From Deltaproteobacteria bacterium (GTDB lineage: Bacteria; Bdellovibrionota_B; Oligoflexia; Oligoflexales; Bog-1112), in assembly GCA_003136475.1 (NCBI GenBank), contig PLEQ01000406.1:10539-15793 (forward strand): a DNA stretch of 5,255 nt. The letters run 5' to 3'. The translations under genes were made by a program, and so were the position numbers. Below the pieces are notes generated by a model. It did no database searches, was not told the DNA's origin, and worked only from the letters and a program-made list of their open reading frames with translations. Below, piece by piece: positions 1 through 5,255 of this stretch (positions within the stretch are counted from its first letter, which is position 1; the number at the start of each line of letters is the position of its first letter).

Positions 1-1661
1 CAGTCTTCGAACAGCAAAAGACCCATTTAAAAAAAAACATCAACACCGAAACAAGCAAAGCTATTGGCAGCGCTGAGCTAGCAGGCAAGCGTAAAGATGG
101 CAGCACTTTCGCCCTATGCTCGACGTTAAGCGAGGTCAACCTAGAGGAACGCAAAGTCTATTTGCTTATAGTCCGGGATTTAATCGAAAAAAAAATCGCA
201 GAGCAGGACCTAAAGCATGTGACAGAGATCCTTTCCTCAGTGATGAATGGCGTTGCGGACGGCATTTTTACCCTGGATCAAACCGGAATTGTGCAAACAG
301 CTAACCGTGCTGCTGAGAGAATTTTTGGCTATTCGCGTGAAGAGTTTATTGGTAGAAAATTTAATTCCCTGATGCCCGAACGCTACTTCTATCATTTCCA
401 TTCTGTAGAAGACAAAACTTTAAAAGTAGAACACGAAGTAGAGATAGAGCGCAAGGACGGTTTTATTTTTCCGGTGAAATTATCAATCAGTGAAATGTCC
501 ATGCCAAGTGGCCAAATGTTTTTAGCGATTATTGAAGACATTGCAGAACTTAAAACTATTGCCCTCGATTTACAAGCCGCCGCTGCTCGGTATGGTGCCA
601 TTGTGGAAAACACCGTCGACGGCATTGTTAATATCGATGAACGTGGGAATATTGAAACGTTCAATAGAGCTTGTGAAAACATTTTTGGCTATACAGCTGC
701 TGAAGTCCTGGGCCAAAATGTAAAAATATTGATGCCCGAACCTTACTATAGCGAGCACGATACCTATTTGAAAAATTACAGTGATACCGGTCATCGAAAA
801 ATTATAGGTATTGGCCGAGAAGTCCAAGGCAAAAGAAAAGATGGCACCATCTTTCCGATTGATCTCGCAATCAGCGAAGTGAAATTAGGTAAAAAGCCCA
901 ATTTCACAGGCATCATTCGCGATATTACCGATCGCAAGAAAGCTGAGGCGATACAACAGAAATTAATTACAAAAATGGCCGAATCTAATGAAGATTTGGA
1001 ACATTTCGCCTACATTTGTTCCCATGATTTGCAAGAGCCGTTACGGATGGTACGCAGCTATACTCAGAAAATGGAAATGTACTTTGCAGATAAGAATCTG
1101 GAAGCTAGACCCCAGAAATACATGAAGTATATTGTGGAAGGTGCGTTTCACGCTCAAAATCTGATTAACGAGATATTGTCTTATTCGCGTATGGATTTTG
1201 AAAGTAAGCAGGAAACGGTGGACCTCCAAAAAATCATTGGAATTGCTAACCACAATATACGAACGCTTATAGAAGACAAAGGCGCCAGTATAAGCCTCTT
1301 AACCCTACCTAAAATTACAGGCAATAGAGTTCTAATGATCCAACTCTTTCAAAATCTTATTAGCAACGCTATTAAATACTGCAAGCAAAAGCCGCAGATC
1401 ACGATCCGCTCAAAAGATGCTGGAGAATACTGGCAAATTTCGGTTCAAGACAATGGGATTGGTATAGCGCCCGAATACTACAATAAGGTGTTTTTGATTT
1501 TTGAACGATTGCACAGTCGATTCGAGTACGGCGGTACCGGTCTTGGCTTGGCAATCTGTAAGAAGATCGTCGAGCGTCACGGTGGTAAAATATGGGTCAA
1601 CTCTGAAGTTGGCTCAGGTTCAACTTTTTTCCTTACTTTACCTAAATCGAAAAATGAATAA
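1..1661 (+). CDS. Multi-PAS sensor histidine kinase with a FixL-like heme PAS candidate (5' partial)
   Basis: The reading frame is open from base 3 to the TAA at 1659-1661, giving 552 visible residues. The true start lies upstream, because the first residues are already the C-terminal half of a PAS domain (GKRKDGS, then IVRDLIEKK). In order I see: a partial PAS (about 1-65), a second PAS (about 75-180), a third PAS (about 193-312), a HisKA dimerisation/phosphoacceptor segment with H341 in SHDLQEPLR, and a HATPase domain. The ATPase has an N box around N455 (NLISNAIKY), G1 DNGIGIAP from D483, an F box (FERL), and G2 GTGLGLA from G511. All catalytic boxes are intact, so it should autophosphorylate. 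The third PAS resembles the FixL heme domain: H252, I267, R272, L288 and I290 match the B. japonicum FixL ligand and pocket residues with a constant offset of 52 (FixL numbering from memory). No membrane helix is visible. The likely phosphotransfer partner is the receiver gene just downstream. A TTG at 162 could be mistaken for a start but lies inside a PAS domain. Confidence 0.93.
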   Translation, partial: VFEQQKTHLKKNINTETSKAIGSAELAGKRKDGSTFALCSTLSEVNLEERKVYLLIVRDLIEKKIAEQDLKHVTEILSSVMNGVADGIFTLDQTGIVQTANRAAERIFGYSREEFIGRKFNSLMPERYFYHFHSVEDKTLKVEHEVEIERKDGFIFPVKLSISEMSMPSGQMFLAIIEDIAELKTIALDLQAAAARYGAIVENTVDGIVNIDERGNIETFNRACENIFGYTAAEVLGQNVKILMPEPYYSEHDTYLKNYSDTGHRKIIGIGREVQGKRKDGTIFPIDLAISEVKLGKKPNFTGIIRDITDRKKAEAIQQKLITKMAESNEDLEHFAYICSHDLQEPLRMVRSYTQKMEMYFADKNLEARPQKYMKYIVEGAFHAQNLINEILSYSRMDFESKQETVDLQKIIGIANHNIRTLIEDKGASISLLTLPKITGNRVLMIQLFQNLISNAIKYCKQKPQITIRSKDAGEYWQISVQDNGIGIAPEYYNKVFLIFERLHSRFEYGGTGLGLAICKKIVERHGGKIWVNSEVGSGSTFFLTLPKSKNE

Positions 1662-1667
1662 AGGTGG
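1662..1667 (+). promoter_or_regulatory. Ribosome binding site deciding the response regulator start
   Basis: AGGTGG lies directly after the kinase stop codon and 7 bases before the ATG at 1675. This is a good Shine-Dalgarno match and spacing. It favours ATG 1675 over the in-frame ATG at 1654, which lies inside the end of the kinase gene and would add seven residues (MNKGGFG) before the conserved receiver fold. Confidence 0.6.
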
Positions 1668-1674
1668 ATTTGGT

Positions 1675-2121
1675 ATGAGTCTAACAAGAGCTATCGACAT
1701 TCTATTGGTAGAAGACAATCCTGGCGATATAGATCTCACCCGGGAGGCCTTCGAGGATGCCAATATTCCTACCAACCTCTTCGTCGTCGAAGATGGGGAA
1801 GATGCTATCAGTTTTTTAAAATTAGAAGGAAAGCACGCCGGCAAGCCCAGACCCGATGTCATTCTTCTGGACCTTAATTTGCCAAAAAAGGGCGGGCATG
1901 AAGTTCTCAATTTTATTAAAAACCACGACATTCTGAGGTGTATTCCGGTTGTTATTCTTACCAGTTCTCAAGCAGAATCAGATATTCTCAAGAGCTATAA
2001 TCTCTATGCCAATAGTTTTGTTACAAAGCCGATTGATTCTGTAAAATTTGTCACGGTCATGAAGACATTTGAGGATTTCTGGCTAAAAATTGCAGCACTT
2101 CCGAAAAATACTCAGTCCTGA
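1675..2121 (+). CDS. Single-domain response regulator, Rcp1-like
   Basis: The product is 148 residues and consists only of a receiver domain, so it is a cytoplasmic phosphoacceptor with no DNA-binding or enzymatic output. The conserved receiver residues are all present: E13/D14 in LLVEDNPGD, the phosphorylatable D66 in ILLDLNLP, T96 in VILTSS, and K118 in VTKPID. The LVEDNPGD start, the LDLNLPKKGG segment, the TSSQAESDI..SY segment and the C-terminal EDFW motif are typical of the Rcp1 family, the small receivers partnered with cyanobacterial phytochrome Cph1 and many PAS or GAF kinases with the SHDLQEPLR H-box. It starts 13 bases after the upstream kinase, so the two are almost certainly co-transcribed and cognate. 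How it signals onward cannot be read from the sequence; Rcp1-type proteins act by protein-protein contacts or phosphorelay. It could also receive phosphate from the second kinase downstream, whose H-box is of the same class. Confidence 0.92.
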   Translation: MSLTRAIDILLVEDNPGDIDLTREAFEDANIPTNLFVVEDGEDAISFLKLEGKHAGKPRPDVILLDLNLPKKGGHEVLNFIKNHDILRCIPVVILTSSQAESDILKSYNLYANSFVTKPIDSVKFVTVMKTFEDFWLKIAALPKNTQS

Positions 2122-2174
2122 GTTCGAATGTTTGTAAGAATAACGAAACTCTTCTCCATGCGAAACCGCTCATC

Positions 2175-2191
2175 TGATTAAGATCTAATCA
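2175..2191. repeat. Small inverted repeat in the intergenic gap
   Basis: TGATTA and TAATCA form perfect 6-base arms around the 5-base centre AGATC. There is no T-run after it and the stem is AT-rich, so it is a poor intrinsic terminator. It could be a small operator, since it lies about 26 bases upstream of the TATAAT element, or a chance repeat. Confidence 0.3.
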
Positions 2192-2216
2192 AGTCCCTTA
2201 ACAAAATGCCGATGTC

Positions 2217-2222
2217 TATAAT
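2217..2222 (+). promoter_or_regulatory. Candidate -10 element upstream of the second kinase
   Basis: TATAAT matches the sigma-70 -10 consensus exactly and would start transcription near 2229, about 30 bases before the kinase ATG at 2260. No recognisable -35 lies 16-18 bases upstream (the bases there read roughly TCCCTT), so it would need an activator or be weak. A TTGACA at 2224-2229 has no -10 at the right distance. The whole gap (2122-2259) is AT-rich and non-coding, and I see no terminator or RNA gene in it. Confidence 0.35.
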
Positions 2223-2259
2223 ATTGACAGAGATGCAGGTAGCAATGACGCGTTGAATC

Positions 2260-3075
2260 ATGAACTTTTTTTATCGTGTCTTTAAATCTATCAAAATGTG
2301 GCAAAAGGACGTGGAAACAAGTTACGAGAAATATAGCGAATTAACAAGAGAACAATTGGTAGAACAGTTATCGAAAGTGACTGCTGAATTTGAATGTTTC
2401 GCCTATATTGTGTCACACGACCTGCAGGCACCTCTTCGCTCTATTGTTTCTTTTTCCAAATTGCTTAAGGACCGCCATCAAAATAGCTTTGACGAGAAAA
2501 GTAACCGATTTTTCAATTTTATAATAGACTCTGCGAGTCATCTGCAAGGGATGGTTGAGGGATTACTGCTCTACTCACGCTTGGGTACCAAGGGGGAGGA
2601 ATTTACACAAGTTTCTCTAAACTCAGTTCTTGAACAAGTGATTCGAAACTCCATCGAAGAAATCACGCAATCCAAAACAATCCTACACATTCAGCACCTC
2701 CCCGATAGGGTATGTGATCCGGCGCAAATAAAAACAGTTTTGCAAGTCCTCATCGATAATGCCATTAAGTTTCAAACCGCGGGACATGTGCCTGAAATAT
2801 GGATTGACAGTGAATTCGGGGATGATAAGTCGTGCGTTGTACGCGTACGAGATAATGGCATTGGCATAGCACCTAATAAGTTCAATGAAATTTTTAACAT
2901 ATTTCGTCAGTTAAATAAGCCTTCGGAATATACGGGTCTTGGCCTCGGACTGGCCCTAGCTAAAAAAATTATTGAAAGACACAAAGGTAAAATTTGGGTG
3001 GAATCGGAGCTTGGAAAAGGCGCGAAATTCATCGTAATCTTCCCGGCGAAGGCTCTGATGACATTTTCCAAATGA
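2260..3075 (+). CDS. Short cytoplasmic sensor histidine kinase without a recognised sensor domain
   Basis: The product is 271 residues: an N-terminal stretch of about 42 residues with no recognised domain (its Glu/Lys-rich part, about 17-42, could be helical), then HisKA with phosphoacceptor H53 in SHDLQAPLRS, then a HATPase domain. The ATPase shows an N box with N167 (VLIDNAIKF), G1 DNGIGIAP from D198, an F box (IFNIFRQL), and G2 GLGLGLA from G226, where Leu replaces the usual Thr; GKGAKF follows as G3. It should be an active kinase. There is no PAS, GAF or membrane segment, so its input must come from a partner protein or from the short N-terminus. The H-box and C-terminal half closely resemble the upstream PAS kinase. 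Its stop overlaps the start of the NtrC-type regulator by 4 bases, implying translational coupling. ATG 2260 is the first in-frame start after a TGA at 2254-2256. It lacks a clear Shine-Dalgarno, and ATG 2296 is a possible alternative. Confidence 0.9.
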   Translation: MNFFYRVFKSIKMWQKDVETSYEKYSELTREQLVEQLSKVTAEFECFAYIVSHDLQAPLRSIVSFSKLLKDRHQNSFDEKSNRFFNFIIDSASHLQGMVEGLLLYSRLGTKGEEFTQVSLNSVLEQVIRNSIEEITQSKTILHIQHLPDRVCDPAQIKTVLQVLIDNAIKFQTAGHVPEIWIDSEFGDDKSCVVRVRDNGIGIAPNKFNEIFNIFRQLNKPSEYTGLGLGLALAKKIIERHKGKIWVESELGKGAKFIVIFPAKALMTFSK

Positions 3076-4502
3076 AAGCACCGCTGCCACCCGTTCTCGT
3101 CGTTGACGACGAGAAAAATATGCGCCTGTCACTTCAGACGGTGCTGAAGGACGATGGCTACACAGTCCGCACCGTAGAATCAGCCGAAGAAGGTATCAAT
3201 CTTCTTGAGCGCGAAAGATTTTTCATGGTCATCACCGACGCCCGGCTCGGAGGCATGACCGGCTATGAATTTCTTAAAATAATTCATGCTTCCAAGCCGG
3301 ATCTACCCGCGCTCATGCTCACCGCTTATGCAACGCCCAAGCTTGCGGTGGAAGCCATCAAGGCCGGCGCGATTGATTATCTCGCTAAACCGTTTGAGCC
3401 CGAAGAATTGCTCCATGCCGTGGCGCGTTGTGCCGAACGCCACCGGCTTTTGGACGAAAACGCCGCGCTCCGCTCCCGCACGGAGCACATTTCCGGCCTT
3501 GACGACATTGTCGGCGAATCGGAAAAAATGCGGGAACTGCGGAAACTTATCCAAACCATCGCGCCGACGGACGCGCGTGTTTTAATCCTTGGCGAAAGCG
3601 GCACCGGCAAGGAACTCGTCGCCGGCGCACTGCACAGCTTGAGCAAAAGACGCGACGCAGATTATGTCCGTATCAACTGCGCGGCGATTCCCGAACAACT
3701 GCTGGAAAGTGAATTGTTCGGCCACGAAAAAGGCGCGTTCACCGGCGCGGTCAAACAAAAATTGGGACGTGTCGAGGAAGCTGACGGCGGCACGATTTTT
3801 CTCGATGAAATCGCCGACATGAGCAAGCCCCTTCAGGCCAAGCTGCTCCGCTTCCTCGAAGACGGCAGCTTCACGCGCGTTGGCGGCACGCAGGAATTGC
3901 GCGTCAACATCCGGCTGTTGGCCGCCACAAATCGTGACATTGCGCGGGCCATCGCCGAAGACCATTTTCGCGAGGATTTGTTCCACCGTCTCAACGTCGT
4001 TCAATTTCATCTGCCGCCATTGCGCGAGCGCGGCGAGGATGTGCTGGTGCTGGCGGAACATTTTTTGAAATTGTTCCGCGCCATAATGAATAAAAATGTC
4101 GCCGCTCTTTCAATCGGCGCCCGGCAAAAACTCCTTTCTCACCGCTGGCCCGGAAACGTCCGCGAACTTCGCAACGCCATCGAACGCGCGCTGATACTCG
4201 AAACCGCTCATGAAATCCAGCCGGTCAGCCTCCCGGATTTTTACGTCGAAGCGCGGCTGCAAAAAAGCGCGCCCGTTCAAGCTGCAGCCGACGAGTCGCT
4301 CGATGATGCGCTCTCCAGGCTCGAACGCGAGATTATCATCAATGCACTGGCGCAGAACGATTCGAGCCTGACACGCACAGCCGAACGGCTTAAATTAAGC
4401 CGTCATTCGCTTCGTTATCGGATGCAAAGATTGAACATGAACGCTGGCGACGGCGCCGGTGAAGCGCCTCTTGACGCAGGCCGTGAAATTTCTGAAAACT
4501 GA
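3072..4502 (+). CDS. NtrC-family sigma-54-dependent response regulator
   Basis: The product is 476 residues, the normal length for this class. A receiver domain (about 5-120) carries D12/D13, phosphoacceptor D56 (ITDARLGG), T84 and K106 (AKPF). A sigma-54 AAA+ domain (about 145-370) has Walker A GESGTGKE (174-181), the sigma-54-contacting GAFTGA loop (221-226), Walker B GGTIFLDE (239-246), putative arginine fingers R300 and R306 (FREDLFHRL), and sensor II in WPGNVREL (359-366). A Fis-type helix-turn-helix follows (about 417-455, SLTRTAERLKLSRHSLRYRM). Phosphorylation of D56 should drive assembly of the ATPase ring, which opens promoters bound by sigma-54 RNA polymerase. Its ATG overlaps the upstream kinase stop (ATGA), so that kinase is the presumed partner. 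The gene is much richer in G+C than everything to its left. A further frame extension upstream (TTG 2994) has no receiver-like residues and is rejected. Target genes cannot be read here. Confidence 0.95.
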   Translation: MKAPLPPVLVVDDEKNMRLSLQTVLKDDGYTVRTVESAEEGINLLERERFFMVITDARLGGMTGYEFLKIIHASKPDLPALMLTAYATPKLAVEAIKAGAIDYLAKPFEPEELLHAVARCAERHRLLDENAALRSRTEHISGLDDIVGESEKMRELRKLIQTIAPTDARVLILGESGTGKELVAGALHSLSKRRDADYVRINCAAIPEQLLESELFGHEKGAFTGAVKQKLGRVEEADGGTIFLDEIADMSKPLQAKLLRFLEDGSFTRVGGTQELRVNIRLLAATNRDIARAIAEDHFREDLFHRLNVVQFHLPPLRERGEDVLVLAEHFLKLFRAIMNKNVAALSIGARQKLLSHRWPGNVRELRNAIERALILETAHEIQPVSLPDFYVEARLQKSAPVQAAADESLDDALSRLEREIIINALAQNDSSLTRTAERLKLSRHSLRYRMQRLNMNAGDGAGEAPLDAGREISEN

Positions 4503-4510
4503 TTTGATTT

Positions 4511-4768
4511 ATGGATAATCCTTTGCCGGCTGTCGGCCAGTTCTCTGCGGAATGGGTGGATTTTTTTGTCGTGTTCGGTGCCATCGGACTGGTTGCGCTA
4601 CTCACGTTTATCTGGGCGCTTTTCTTCCGCAAAAATGGCAAACGCAAACGCAAAAGCCACCGTCGCCACCGTCGCCAGCTCAATCCCACGCTCGCAGAAA
4701 CAGGCGGACTGCCGCCGACCCGCGAAGAGGACAAACCCACAAGCCAGACGCCGCCATCCCAGCCGTGA
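4511..4768 (+). CDS. Small single-helix membrane protein with basic and Pro-rich tail (unknown function)
   Basis: This is an 85-residue protein that I do not recognise as a named family. A short N-terminus is followed by one strong transmembrane segment (about 15-39, from WVDFFVVFG to WALFF), a very basic stretch (about 40-55, RKNGKRKRK then SHRRHRR), and a polar, Pro/Thr-rich tail. By the positive-inside rule the N-terminus faces out and the basic tail lies in the cytoplasm. There is no cleavable signal peptide pattern. It begins 8 bases after the regulator and its TGA shares the A of the next gene's ATG, so it sits inside an apparent operon; the coupled arrangement and compatible codon use support it being real. 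No clear Shine-Dalgarno precedes it. Possible roles (a membrane anchor, or a helper of the membrane-associated synthase next door) are inference only. Confidence 0.75.
   Translation: MDNPLPAVGQFSAEWVDFFVVFGAIGLVALLTFIWALFFRKNGKRKRKSHRRHRRQLNPTLAETGGLPPTREEDKPTSQTPPSQP
4656..4677 (+). repeat. 9-base tandem repeat in the basic tail of the small membrane protein
   Basis: GCCACCGTC occurs twice in tandem, followed by GCCA of a third copy. It encodes the HRR-HRR part of the basic stretch. Because the unit is 9 bases, copy-number change would keep the frame and only lengthen or shorten the positive patch. Just upstream, AAACGC is also repeated. Confidence 0.6.
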
Positions 4769-5255
4769 TGCAACATAGTCGCGCCATCACCCGCAAAAGC
4801 GCGTCCAATCTTGCGCTCGCCTTCATTTTGCTGCCACGCCCCAAACGTGACGCCATGTCCGCGCTTTATGCCTTTTGCCGTGAAGTAGACGATGTGGCGG
4901 ACGATGAAACCGTTCAAATAGAAAAGCGCCGCTTCCTGCTTTCCGAATGGCGCGCCGATGTAAAGCGTGCCTGCGAAAATCAACCACCGCAATTTGCCGT
5001 GAGCCGGGAATTCCAGCCTGTCATCAATCAATTTCAACTGCCATTTGAATTATTCGACGACCTCATTAAAGGCTGCGAAATGGATTTGGACATCAAGCGC
5101 TACGAAAATTTTGAGGCTCTGGAAACATATTGTTATCACGTTGCTTCCGTAGCCGGCCTGTTGAGTATCGAAATTTTCGGATACAAAAACCCGGCCTGCC
5201 GCGATTACGCCATCTACCTCGGCAAGGCGTTGCAACTGACCAATATTTTGCGCGA
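4768..5255 (+). CDS. hpnD: Squalene/phytoene synthase family, HpnD-like (presqualene diphosphate synthase), 3' partial
   Basis: The frame is open from ATG 4768 to the window end, showing 162 residues of a protein usually near 280-300. The N-terminal features fit the family: a start segment SASNLALAFILLPRPKRDA, the first Asp-rich diphosphate-Mg site in CREVDDVADD (D41, D42, D45), then GCEMDLDIKRY, the ETYCYHVASVAGLLS helix, IFGY, and LGKALQLTNILR, which leads into the second Asp-rich motif just beyond the edge. CREVDDV and EMDL look most like HpnD, which condenses two farnesyl diphosphates to presqualene diphosphate in the HpnCDE route to squalene and hopanoids. A phytoene synthase (CrtB) or one-step squalene synthase remains possible without the missing half. 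The start overlaps the upstream TGA by one base (TGATG). A GTG at 4765 is an alternative start one codon earlier. No HpnC gene precedes it in this window. Confidence 0.85.
   Translation, partial: MQHSRAITRKSASNLALAFILLPRPKRDAMSALYAFCREVDDVADDETVQIEKRRFLLSEWRADVKRACENQPPQFAVSREFQPVINQFQLPFELFDDLIKGCEMDLDIKRYENFEALETYCYHVASVAGLLSIEIFGYKNPACRDYAIYLGKALQLTNILR

Noticed and set aside
116..304. 62-residue + strand open frame at the left end
   Set aside because: It is out of frame with the PAS kinase, whose frame is continuous from base 3, and has no independent features.
2122..2174. Possible intrinsic terminator after the Rcp1-like regulator
   Set aside because: No GC-rich stem followed by a T-run is present; GTTT/AAAC-type pairings are too short to support a hairpin.
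2856..2871. Possible sigma-54 promoter (GG-N10-GC) about 200 bases before the NtrC-type regulator
   Set aside because: The bases encode the conserved ATPase G1 motif DNGIGIAP, which explains the pattern. Several consensus positions are also missing and it lies deep inside the kinase gene.
3885..3900. GGCACG....TTGC resembling a sigma-54 promoter
   Set aside because: The spacing between the two elements is two bases too long, and the site is inside the AAA+ coding sequence.
3582..4061. 159-residue open frame on the - strand
   Set aside because: It is a shadow of the GC-rich AAA+ domain coding region; its residues mirror that domain and show no family features.
4390..5037. Long open frame on the - strand (215 residues)
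   Set aside because: It runs antisense across the regulator end, the small membrane gene and the HpnD-like gene, which have clear motifs. Its translation shows no recognisable domain.

Overview
The window holds six protein-coding genes, all on the + strand and tightly packed. The first is cut by the left edge and the last by the right edge. I see no RNA genes, insertion sequences, CRISPR arrays or integrase-type genes. It is clearly bacterial: two histidine kinases, a free-standing receiver, an NtrC-class sigma-54 activator, a small membrane protein, and the start of an HpnD-type squalene/phytoene synthase. The sigma-54 activator and the hopanoid/squalene-type enzyme suggest a Gram-negative phylum, and Verrucomicrobiota would fit. 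That placement is a low-confidence impression, because nothing here is diagnostic.

Left block (1-2121): a multi-PAS cytoplasmic histidine kinase (partial) is followed after 13 bases by a single-domain response regulator of the Rcp1-like class. The third visible PAS domain carries the heme-ligand histidine, the regulatory arginine and the distal-pocket residues of FixL at exactly matching spacing, so this pair is a candidate oxygen (or other diatomic gas) sensing system. A 138-base gap (2122-2259) follows, with a TATAAT element and a small inverted repeat but no convincing terminator.

Right block (2260-5255): a short sensorless histidine kinase overlaps an NtrC-family regulator by 4 bases (ATGA). 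After 8 bases comes an 85-residue single-helix membrane protein, whose stop codon shares one base with the start of the squalene/phytoene synthase. The spacing argues for one transcriptional unit from the kinase, or at least from the regulator, into the isoprenoid enzyme.

The most unusual large-scale feature is a sharp base-composition break near 3000-3100. Hand-counted rows to the left are about 33-37% G+C, and rows inside the regulator's AAA+ region are about 64%. The break falls at the junction of the sensorless kinase and the NtrC-type regulator. That kinase also has an H-box (SHDLQAPLR) like the PAS kinase and unlike usual NtrC partners. Together these suggest that the AT-rich signalling genes were joined to an older GC-rich regulator-membrane protein-hpnD block. 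I see no wholly novel system. The candidate heme PAS kinase with an Rcp1-like partner, and the mosaic kinase/regulator pair next to isoprenoid synthesis, are the parts most worth pursuing.
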